Shown in pieces: positions 1 to 6,779 of a stretch of 40,909 nucleotides of DNA. Source of the stretch: an uncultured Clostridium sp. (GTDB lineage Bacteria > Bacillota > Clostridia > Clostridiales > Clostridiaceae); assembly GCF_947072515.1 (NCBI RefSeq), contig NZ_CAMTIG010000032.1:1-40909 (forward strand), read 5' to 3'. The notes below the pieces were generated by a model. That model did no database searches, was not told the DNA's origin, and saw only the letters and a list, made by a program, of their open reading frames with translations. Within the stretch, counting starts at the first letter, position 1. Each line of letters starts with the position of its first letter. The position numbers and the translations under genes are program-made.

Positions 1-188
1 GAAGTATTTAGATTTGAAAGTTGATTTTCTTTTTCAAGAATAGAAATATTTAAGTTATTTTCTTGATTATTAAGATTAGTTGGTTTTGAAGATGTATTGG
101 ATTCTTGGATTTGACTATTGTCTATAGGTGGAAGGTGGATATTATTAAGTGAATCTCCGATACTTCCAGAAAAGTTTATAAGTGCCAT
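1..188 (-). CDS. Unrecognised Asn/Ser-rich protein, N-terminal part (runs off window)
   Basis: The reverse strand reads open from an ATG at 188 to the window edge, about 62 codons. A strong GGAGG (196-200) sits 7 bases upstream, which supports the start. The visible N-terminus begins MALINFSGSIGDS and continues as a hydrophilic, Asn/Gln/Ser/Leu-rich stretch with no signal peptide or membrane segment. I do not recognise the family. The gene is divergent from the one at 460, so the repeat-containing 270-bp interval between them probably holds both promoters. The C-terminal part lies outside the window, so function cannot be judged. Confidence 0.65.
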   Translation of the reverse strand, partial: MALINFSGSIGDSLNNIHLPPIDNSQIQESNTSSKPTNLNNQENNLNISILEKENQLSNLNT

Positions 189-244
189 AAAGTAACCTCC
201 ATATAAATATAAATATAATATAATATATAATATTTTGTAAAAAA

Positions 245-437
245 AGAAATGTTACAAGAAAAAAATGTTTAAAAGGGAACAAAAAAATAAGAATATGAAT
301 ATATTATGAGTGAAAAACACATTTGAAAGAAGGATGAAAAAAGAAATATTACAAGAAAAAATGTTTAAAAGGGAACAAAAAAATAAGAATGTGAATATAT
401 TACAAGTGAGAAATACATTTGAAAAAGAATAAAAATA
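245..437. repeat. Imperfect tandem duplication, about 97-bp unit
   Basis: Two adjacent copies (about 245-341 and 342-437) share the blocks AGAAAT-RTTACAAGAAAAA, TGTTTAAAAGGGAAC, AAAAAAATAAGAAT and ATTTGAAARA with an offset of 96-97 bp. The RBS-like end, ATTTGAAAGAAGGAT, is found at the end of copy 1 and again just before the ATG at 460. The duplication therefore covers the leader and probably the promoter of the downstream gene. Confidence 0.75.
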
Positions 438-459
438 TATTTGAAAGAAGGATAAAAAA

Positions 460-1008
460 ATGGATGAATTACAACAACGAAATGGAAAAATAGAATTTAA
501 GAATAATATTAGAGTAAGCGAAAAAGAAATGGAATGCCCATGGGATATAGAGAAAACAATAGAAATTCAAGGAGAAGTTAAAATATTTGCTAAAAAATTT
601 GCACATTCAGAAGCAGAATGTGTGAGAGGTGCAATTGCTAGTAAAGGCGATGACATAGGCTTTACTCTTGTATATGGTAATTATGGAGAATTTTGTTATG
701 AAGCACCAAGAAATAAACCAACAGTAGAAGACCAATTATATATTCAAAGTCCTGTTTCCTTAAAATTAATGAGCTTATGCATTAATGATGAAAATGCAAG
801 ATTATTTAATGTTAATAGCGGTACAGTGGTACAAATTGGTGATGTTTTTGAAGGTGGAAGACCTTATCAGCTTCAAGTTCAAAAACTAAATAACATGGGA
901 CGATGGATTGCAGATTTTGATATAGAATGTCATTCTATATGTTGTATATCAATGCTATTCCAAATAGAATTCCCAATATGTAAAGATTGTCGAGACAGAA
1001 GAGACTAG
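460..1008 (+). CDS. Unrecognised cysteine-rich protein, 182 aa
   Basis: Open frame with a ribosome binding site (AGAAGG, ending about 8 bases before the ATG) and a hairpin terminator 33 bp after the stop. The protein is soluble-looking, with no signal peptide or membrane segment. It has about ten cysteines, several clustered near the C-terminus (IECHSICC and PICKDCRD, roughly residues 155-179), which could bind metal or form crosslinks. I do not recognise the family. Cysteine-rich proteins of this size occur among clostridial spore-coat and surface proteins, but that is only a possibility. It stands alone between a divergent gene and a decayed region. The leader is duplicated (245-437). Confidence 0.75.
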   Translation: MDELQQRNGKIEFKNNIRVSEKEMECPWDIEKTIEIQGEVKIFAKKFAHSEAECVRGAIASKGDDIGFTLVYGNYGEFCYEAPRNKPTVEDQLYIQSPVSLKLMSLCINDENARLFNVNSGTVVQIGDVFEGGRPYQLQVQKLNNMGRWIADFDIECHSICCISMLFQIEFPICKDCRDRRD

Positions 1009-1041
1009 AAGTTTATAAAAATAATTTTAAAAATGTTAGTT

Positions 1042-1078
1042 ACTGCAATAAAGATAAATGCTTTATTGCAGTTTTCTT
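1042..1078 (+). terminator. Rho-independent terminator
   Basis: Perfect 12-bp stem ACTGCAATAAAG / CTTTATTGCAGT with a 7-nt loop, followed by TTTTCTT. It lies 33 bp after the stop of the cysteine-rich gene. Confidence 0.85.
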
Positions 1079-1124
1079 ATAAAAAGAGAGTATATTTAAA
1101 GTTTTAATATTCAAACTTATAAAG

Positions 1125-1155
1125 AGATTAGTACTTTTGTAGAAAGTACTAATCT
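1125..1155. repeat. Perfect 13-bp inverted repeat without a T tract
   Basis: AGATTAGTACTTT and AAAGTACTAATCT flank a 5-nt loop. No U run follows on either strand, so an ordinary intrinsic terminator is unlikely. It lies just outside the IS3 relic and might be a protein-binding palindrome or part of an element end. Confidence 0.6.
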
Positions 1156-1199
1156 GAATGAGACTAAAAAAATTAAGAATATGGGAAAAGGCCATATCA

Positions 1200-1528
1200 A
1201 AAAGGTAAAGTTGACCCTATGGCAAGGATATTTTAAAAAAGGCTATGCAGCTAAAAGCTGATTTCCCTATTGAACTGGAGCTAGCTTTTCTAATCCAGTT
1301 TGATATCTATAATAATTTATATAATTTTTAATAGCTATTTTAACTTTAATAAATATTGTACAATATTTAAAATCTAATTCATCTTTCATACGCCTAGAAA
1401 ACGATTTCTATGGGGTATTATCCTAACAGTTACCACATCTAGACTAGATTGTACGATAGTATATTTTAAAAGAAGCTTCTGAAATTTAGGGCTAGTATAG
1501 TGAACTCCTTGATCTGAATGAATAAATT
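1200..1528 (-). pseudogene. IS3-family (IS150-like) transposase relic, C-terminal part
   Basis: Read on the reverse strand, this stretch gives recognisable pieces of an IS3-family OrfB integrase core, broken by frameshifts and stops. First comes IHSDQGVHYTSPKFQKLL (about 1528-1475), the block carrying the second catalytic Asp. After a frame change comes MKDELDFKYC, then KNYINYYRYQTGLEKLAPVQ, which correspond to the family's LKDE, DYIDYYN and LSPVQ blocks. Stop codons follow. Nothing upstream of the HSDQG block survives; the adjoining sequence at 1529 is the tail of an unrelated acetyltransferase. The left end is uncertain and no clear terminal inverted repeats were found. Recognition is from remembered motifs. 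Confidence 0.8.
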
Positions 1529-1711
1529 AAGTTTGCTGAAGAATATGGTGTTAAGAATAATATTAAATCACTTCGATTAGATGTATATGAAAATAATTTA
1601 CTTGCAATAAAACTTTATGAGAAGTGTGGATTTAAATATATAGATACTATTGATTTAGGATTAGAAAAATATGGATTAAAATGGTTTGAGGTATATGAAA
1701 AAATAATTTGA
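1529..1711 (+). pseudogene. GNAT acetyltransferase, C-terminal fragment
   Basis: A 60-codon open stretch ending in TGA reads KFAEEYGVKNNIKSL, then RLDVYENNLLAIKLYEKCGF. The pattern R-L-x-V-x-x-x-N-x-x-A-I-x-L-Y-E-K-x-G-F is the classic C-terminal acetyl-CoA-binding and beta-strand region of GNAT N-acetyltransferases. There is no start codon or RBS. The N-terminal two thirds are missing, and the fragment abuts the IS3 relic at about 1528. The simplest reading is that insertion or deletion by the element destroyed the gene. Confidence 0.8.
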
Positions 1712-1801
1712 ATTATATAATAGTAAGGATAGAAAATCACTTATTATAGAATTAGGAATATATTATAGATTAGATAATATTGAAGAATGTGCGAGGTTAG
1801 T

Positions 1802-2044
1802 ATGAAAAAAGAGATTTTAGGGTATGTAGCAATTATATTAAGTAGTATAGTGTTGTCATTAGAATTATATGGGTTAAAAGTTATTAAGTATTTAGAAATG
1901 AAAGAGCAAGGAGTTTGTTATGCAGACGCTATGAGGTGTGCATATGAAGCACCGATATCAATAGCACTTTTAATACCAATTTTTATAATATGATTAGGAG
2001 TATTTTTAATTGTTCAAGATAAAATAAAGCATAAAAATAAGTAA
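1802..2044 (+). pseudogene. Small membrane protein gene interrupted by TGA
   Basis: An ATG at 1802 (GAGG about 7 bases upstream) opens MKKEILGYVAIILSSIVLSL, a hydrophobic helix. A short loop with two Cys follows, then a second hydrophobic segment (ISIALLIPIFII). The frame hits TGA at 1991-1993 inside this second helix, then stays open for LGVFLIVQDKIKHKNK to TAA at 2042-2044. A single change of TGG (Trp) to TGA would explain this, so it is probably a recently broken two-helix membrane protein of about 80 residues. A truncated but functional 63-residue product cannot be excluded. I do not recognise the family. Confidence 0.5.
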
Positions 2045-2076
2045 TATACTAAATGAGAAGTTTATCCATAATTAAG

Positions 2077-2109
2077 AAGCCATAAGGTATTATAGATACT
2101 TTATGGCTT
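2077..2109. terminator. Bidirectional terminator-like hairpin
   Basis: A 14-bp stem (AAGCCATAAGGTAT / ATACTTTATGGCTT, one G-U) with a 5-nt loop. It lies 19 bp beyond the stop of the MerR-family gene on the reverse strand and after the broken small gene on the forward strand. Short T-rich tails flank it on both sides. Confidence 0.7.
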
Positions 2110-2128
2110 TAATAAAATTATTTTATTT

Positions 2129-2935
2129 TTATAGTGAAGAAGGAGAAACCATAATCTCTATTCTTACACAATATTTATTTTCATCTAAAATGGAAAGTTC
2201 ATTTAGAGGATATTCTTCATAAGCATTACCACAAATTATAAGATTATTTTCTTTTATGAAAGAAAATAATTTCTCATATAAATAATCAGACTCACCATAA
2301 GCACATCTACCATAAATTACAGCATAATCACCTTCAGGCTTATAGGAGTTTTCATTACTTTCAACTTTAAAGTAATATTTTAATGGAAGCAATGGAGTAT
2401 TATCTTGAAGGTTTTCTTTACTTACAATAACTCCTAGAGGATATCCTAAATTAAAACCTTTTTCAGAAACAAAATCATAAAAAGAGATAAATGAGTCATC
2501 ACTAGTTTTATCTAAAATTACAGGACCGAGCAAAATAGGTTCTTTCTTTTTTCTTTCTATAAAAATTTCATTTTCTTTATGAGTAAGAGCAGTACTCGCC
2601 ATAGTAGTATAAAGATTCATAATTTCTAAAGTTACCTGAAGTTTTTTTATTTCATTTAATATCTGTGCTCGTTGAGTATTAAATAAGGAAAATAATTTTT
2701 CAGGAGTACGACTTTGAACATATCTACGTATTTCATCAATACCAATACCAATATCTCTTAAAGAGACTATAAGATATGCAGTATTAAGTTGACTTCTTGT
2801 ATAGTAACGGTATCCATTATCTCCACGACAATCAGGAGATAATAGTTTAATTTGATCATAGTACCTTAGATTTTCAGGCTTAATACCAGTTATGTGAGAA
2901 AACTCACTAATTGTCATATGTAATTTGTTTTTCAT
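2129..2935 (-). CDS. MerR-family multidrug-type regulator (BmrR-like)
   Basis: A 268-residue regulator. Residues 6-75 form the MerR winged helix-turn-helix (TISEFSHITGIKPENLRYYD, then GYRYYTRSQL). A coiled-coil dimerisation helix follows (about 80-120), then a C-terminal GyrI/BmrR-like ligand-binding domain. I chose the ATG at 2935 because a perfect GGAGG (2941-2945) sits 5 bases upstream; the in-frame ATG at 2947 overlaps that RBS. It is divergent from a two-gene ABC exporter whose promoter has the unusual 19-bp spacer and dyad that MerR activators need, so it very likely activates the exporter on binding a lipophilic or cationic drug. The actual ligand is unknown. Confidence 0.92.
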   Translation of the reverse strand: MKNKLHMTISEFSHITGIKPENLRYYDQIKLLSPDCRGDNGYRYYTRSQLNTAYLIVSLRDIGIGIDEIRRYVQSRTPEKLFSLFNTQRAQILNEIKKLQVTLEIMNLYTTMASTALTHKENEIFIERKKKEPILLGPVILDKTSDDSFISFYDFVSEKGFNLGYPLGVIVSKENLQDNTPLLPLKYYFKVESNENSYKPEGDYAVIYGRCAYGESDYLYEKLFSFIKENNLIICGNAYEEYPLNELSILDENKYCVRIEIMVSPSSL

Positions 2936-2964
2936 ATTTACCTCCAAATTTTATATTTAAACTA

Positions 2965-2995
2965 TTGACCTTAGAGTTACTTTAAGGTTTATAAT
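2965..2995 (+). promoter_or_regulatory. MerR-type promoter and operator for the ABC exporter
   Basis: The -35 TTGACC (2965-2970) and -10 TATAAT (2990-2995) are separated by 19 bp instead of 17. A dyad fills the spacer: ACCTTAGAGT (2968-2977), T, ACTTTAAGGT (2979-2988), with one mismatch. MerR-family activators twist such over-long spacers. The promoter faces the ABC genes and lies 29 bp upstream of the regulator's start codon. Confidence 0.88.
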
Positions 2996-3045
2996 ACACG
3001 TTATAGAGAATTTATACAAACTTATTTATATATTGGAGGTAAAAA

Positions 3046-4764
3046 ATGAAATATTTAAAGCAGTTCCTAAAAGAAAAGAAAGGTAAAACTATATTAACTT
3101 TGAGCTTACTTTTAGGACAGGCAGTAGGAACATTATTAATTCCTTTTTTAATTGCTAATATTGTAGATAATGGTATTTTAAAAGGGAATATGGATAAAGT
3201 TATTCAAATTGGGTTTATGATGTTTATAGTTTTAGTAGTTACGACAATTGTAGCATCCTTAGGAAGTTATTATTCAGCTGACTTAGCAGCAAGTCTTGGA
3301 TATGAAATGAGAGATAAGCTTTTTTGTAAAAGTCAGGATTTATCTATTCACGATTTTGATTCAATAGGAGTTTCTTCCATGATTACTCGTACAACATCGG
3401 ATATCGCAATAATACAACAAACTTTTGGGTTAGCATTACAGCTTATAATTCCAGCACCATTTTTAATTGTATCTTCAATAATTATGACAGGGAATACAAG
3501 CAAAACATTAGCAATGGTGCTGATTATATCAATAGTGATATTTTTAGCTTTAGCTTTCGTAATAATAAAAAAATCCATGTTTATTTCTACGAAAGTGCAA
3601 AAGAAACTTGATGCTATTAATGGAGTAATTAGAGAAAATATTACAGGAATAAGAGTAATTCGTGCTTTTGGAAATGAAAAATATGAAGAAACTAGAACAG
3701 ATAGTTCATTTAAAAGTTATGCAACAGATATGATTAAATTAAATAAATTATTTGCAATACTTAACCCAATTGTATGGTTAATTATTGGGATTGCCATGGT
3801 ATCAATACTTTGGCTTGGTGGATTATTTTCTATGAAGAACATAATGGAGATAGGAGAAATAACAGCAGTTATAGAATATGCAATTGTTACTCTTGGGTAT
3901 TTAATTCTTGCTACATCAACAAGTGTTACTTTACCAAAAATGTTTTCATGTATTAATCGTATTGAGGAAGTTTTAGAAATTAATCCAGAGATTCAAGATT
4001 TAGAGCTTAAAAATAAAGAATTTGATAAAGAGACTTCAGAGTTAAGCTTTGAAAATGTATCTTTTTATTATAAAGGAGCAGAAGAGCCAGTTATTAAAAA
4101 TTTATCTTTTTCATGTAATGAAGGTGAAACTCTTGCAATTATAGGAAGTACTGGTTCAGGTAAAAGTACTATTGCAAGTCTTATTTTAAGATTACATGAT
4201 ATTAGTGAAGGAAAAATATCTATAAAAGGAATGAATATAAAGAATTTTTCACAAGAAGATTTAAGAAATAAGATAGGGTATGTACCTCAAAAAGCATTGC
4301 TTTTTAGTGGAGATATTGAAAGTAATTTAAAAATGGGAAATGAAAATGCAACAATGGATGAGATAAAAAAATCTTTAGAGATTTCTCAATCAGAGGATTT
4401 TATTAATAAATTACCATTAGGAATAGGCTCTTCAGTATCACAAGGAGGTTCTAATTTCTCAGGTGGTCAAAAGCAAAGATTAGCAATAGCGAGAGCACTT
4501 GTAAGAAAGGCAAATGTATATATTTTTGATGATAGTTTTTCAGCACTGGATTTAAAAACAGATTCAAAACTTAGAAAAGCCTTAAAAGAGAATATAAAGG
4601 ATGCAGTTAAAATAATAATAGCACAACGAGTAAGTACTATTATGGATGCAGATAAAATTCTTGTTTTAAATGAAGGTGAATTAGTTGGAATTGGAAAACA
4701 TGATGAGTTAATGGAAAACTGTGATGTGTATAAAGCAATTGCACAAAGTCAAATGAATATATAG
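3046..4764 (+). CDS. ABC exporter half-transporter, subunit 1 (degenerate ATP site)
   Basis: A 572-residue half-transporter. An N-terminal six-helix exporter domain (about 15-300) is followed by an ATPase domain. The Walker A GSTGSGKST starts near residue 366 and the signature FSGGQ is canonical at 471-475. Walker B reads IFDDSFSALD, so the catalytic Glu is Asp (D496), and the switch His is Gln (AQRVSTI, Q527). This is the pattern of the non-catalytic partner in heterodimeric exporters such as BmrC/BmrD or TM287/TM288. The next gene follows after 13 bp with the complementary defects. Expression should be driven by the MerR-type promoter 50 bp upstream. Likely substrate: amphipathic drugs, inferred from the regulator type. 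Confidence 0.93.
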   Translation: MKYLKQFLKEKKGKTILTLSLLLGQAVGTLLIPFLIANIVDNGILKGNMDKVIQIGFMMFIVLVVTTIVASLGSYYSADLAASLGYEMRDKLFCKSQDLSIHDFDSIGVSSMITRTTSDIAIIQQTFGLALQLIIPAPFLIVSSIIMTGNTSKTLAMVLIISIVIFLALAFVIIKKSMFISTKVQKKLDAINGVIRENITGIRVIRAFGNEKYEETRTDSSFKSYATDMIKLNKLFAILNPIVWLIIGIAMVSILWLGGLFSMKNIMEIGEITAVIEYAIVTLGYLILATSTSVTLPKMFSCINRIEEVLEINPEIQDLELKNKEFDKETSELSFENVSFYYKGAEEPVIKNLSFSCNEGETLAIIGSTGSGKSTIASLILRLHDISEGKISIKGMNIKNFSQEDLRNKIGYVPQKALLFSGDIESNLKMGNENATMDEIKKSLEISQSEDFINKLPLGIGSSVSQGGSNFSGGQKQRLAIARALVRKANVYIFDDSFSALDLKTDSKLRKALKENIKDAVKIIIAQRVSTIMDADKILVLNEGELVGIGKHDELMENCDVYKAIAQSQMNI

Positions 4765-4777
4765 GAAAGGAGATTTT

Positions 4778-6598
4778 ATGGAAAAAGATATTGATTTACA
4801 AGAATTTAATGAAGATATACCTAAAGATACGAAGAGAACGGTCAAAAGGTTAGGAAAGAGATTAAAAAATCAAAAGAAAAAATTATTAATTGTTGGAATT
4901 TGTGCATTACTTGGAAGTGCAGCTTATGCCATTATGCCTTTAATAGTGGGAAAGGCAATTAATAGTTTACTAAGTAGTATTAGAAGTTTTGATGGAAGTA
5001 TGAATATAGTAGAAGTAGTTACAAAGGCCCTTATAGGACCAATAGTACTTTTAATAGCTGTTACTCTTATAAATAGTTTATTAGCATATATTCAACAATA
5101 TATTATAGCAAGTGTAGGAGAAAATTTAACATATTCATTGCGAAAGGAAATAAGTAGTAAGATAAATAAATTACCACTTAAGTATTTTGATTCTCATAAA
5201 ACAGGAGATGTAATGAGTAGAGTAACTACAGATCTTGAAAAAGTATCTCAAGTTATGCAAGTTGGATTTATACAGTTTATATCATCTATTTTAACGATTT
5301 TATTTACTGTAGTAGTAATGCTTATTTTAAATGTAAAGTTATCTTTATTAATATTTATTTTTATAGGAATTAGTATGGTTGCTACTAATTATGTAGCAAA
5401 ATTAAGTCAGAAATATTATGGAGAAAATTTTGCTGCTATGGGAGAGTTAAGTGCAAAGGTTGAAGAAGTGTATTCAGGAAATACAGTTATTAAAGTATTT
5501 AACAAGCAAAAAGACACTATAGAGGATATGGCAAAACTTAATAAAAAACAGTTTGAAGCAAATAGAAAAGCTCAATTTGTTGATTTTACTATATATCCTA
5601 TTATAAGATTTTTAAGTCAATTAGGATTTATTGCCACAGCTATTATAGGTGGAATTATGACAATTAATGGTGGGCTTTCATTAGGAGGAATTCAAGCATT
5701 TTTACAATATGTAAATCAAATTTCAGAGCCTGTTACTCAATCATCATATGTTATTATGTCATTGCAATCAGCTATTGCAGGGGCAGAAAGAGTTTTTGAA
5801 TTGCTAGATGAAGAGGAAGAAGTTAAAGATACAGAATGTATATTAGAAGAAAAATGGATAAGTGAAGGAAAAGTTAATTTTGAAAATGTGAAATTTGGAT
5901 ATACAAAAGAAAAAACTTTAATTAAAGATTTAAAGCTTGAAGTAAAACCAAATGAAATGGTAGCTATTGTAGGCCCAACTGGTGGGGGGAAAACTACATT
6001 AATAAACTTAATTATGAGATTTTATGAGTTAAATGGAGGGAAAATTTTAATAGATGGAACTGATATAACTCATATTCCACGTAATGAACTTAGAAGAAAT
6101 ATTGGAATGGTACTTCAAGATACATGGTTATTTAAAGGGACAATAGCTCAAAATATAGCCTATGGTAATATGAATGCAACACATGAAGATATTGTTAAAG
6201 CTGCGAAATTAGCTTGTTGTGACCATTTTATTCGTACTTTAGAGCATGGATATGATACAGTTATATCAAGTGAATCAGCTAATATATCACAAGGAGAGTT
6301 ACAGCTTTTAACTATTGCAAGAGCTATGTTAACTAATCCAAGTATAATGATATTAGATGAAGCAACTTCAAGTGTTGATACGAGAACAGAAGTAGAAATT
6401 CAAAAAGCTTTATCAAGGCTTATGAAAGATAAAACAAGCTTTGTAATAGCGCATAGATTATCAACTATTCAAAATGCAGATATGATATTAGTTGTAAAAG
6501 ATGGAGATATTATAGAAAGAGGAAATCATAAAGCTTTATTAGAGCAAAATGGTTTTTATGCATCTTTATACTATAGTCAATTTGAAAAAGCTAATTAA
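4778..6598 (+). CDS. ABC exporter half-transporter, subunit 2 (catalytic ATP site)
   Basis: A 606-residue half-transporter with a roughly 35-residue longer N-terminal extension, a six-helix exporter domain (about 35-330) and an ATPase domain. Walker A is GPTGGGKTT (from residue 399), Walker B is ILDEATSSVD with the catalytic Glu at 528, and the switch His is present (AHRLSTI). The signature is ISQGE (503-507) instead of LSGGQ. Its intact Walker B pairs with the FSGGQ of subunit 1, and its poor signature pairs with subunit 1's Asp-containing Walker B. The two genes therefore form one competent and one degenerate ATP site. RBS AGGAGA lies 13 bp after the first gene, and a terminator follows. 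Confidence 0.93.
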   Translation: MEKDIDLQEFNEDIPKDTKRTVKRLGKRLKNQKKKLLIVGICALLGSAAYAIMPLIVGKAINSLLSSIRSFDGSMNIVEVVTKALIGPIVLLIAVTLINSLLAYIQQYIIASVGENLTYSLRKEISSKINKLPLKYFDSHKTGDVMSRVTTDLEKVSQVMQVGFIQFISSILTILFTVVVMLILNVKLSLLIFIFIGISMVATNYVAKLSQKYYGENFAAMGELSAKVEEVYSGNTVIKVFNKQKDTIEDMAKLNKKQFEANRKAQFVDFTIYPIIRFLSQLGFIATAIIGGIMTINGGLSLGGIQAFLQYVNQISEPVTQSSYVIMSLQSAIAGAERVFELLDEEEEVKDTECILEEKWISEGKVNFENVKFGYTKEKTLIKDLKLEVKPNEMVAIVGPTGGGKTTLINLIMRFYELNGGKILIDGTDITHIPRNELRRNIGMVLQDTWLFKGTIAQNIAYGNMNATHEDIVKAAKLACCDHFIRTLEHGYDTVISSESANISQGELQLLTIARAMLTNPSIMILDEATSSVDTRTEVEIQKALSRLMKDKTSFVIAHRLSTIQNADMILVVKDGDIIERGNHKALLEQNGFYASLYYSQFEKAN

Positions 6599-6608
6599 AA
6601 AATTTAGA

Positions 6609-6642
6609 AGTAGCTAGATATATTAAAATCTAGCTACTTTTA
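6609..6642 (+). terminator. Rho-independent terminator of the ABC operon
   Basis: Perfect 11-bp stem AGTAGCTAGAT / ATCTAGCTACT with an 8-nt loop and a TTTTATT tail, 10 bp after the stop. Confidence 0.85.
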
Positions 6643-6779
6643 TTGCGTATATAATAAAAGTAGAATGTAGTGTTTTAGTGATATAAAGCATATATAAAAT
6701 TAATGTTAAATGGAGTGAAGAGTTGAGAGGTTAATATGTTACAATAGAATAAAACTTAAAAAAGATTGGTGAAATAAAA

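Noticed and set aside
334..432. A 32-codon ORF (starts MKKEILQEK) inside the second leader repeat, with GAAGG upstream
   Set aside because: It arises from the duplicated RBS-like block, has low-complexity Lys/Glu content and no independent support; a leader peptide is possible but not supported.
1991..1993. TGA as a selenocysteine codon in the small membrane protein
   Set aside because: It falls inside a hydrophobic helix with no redox motif and no hairpin recognised just after it; a nonsense mutation is simpler.
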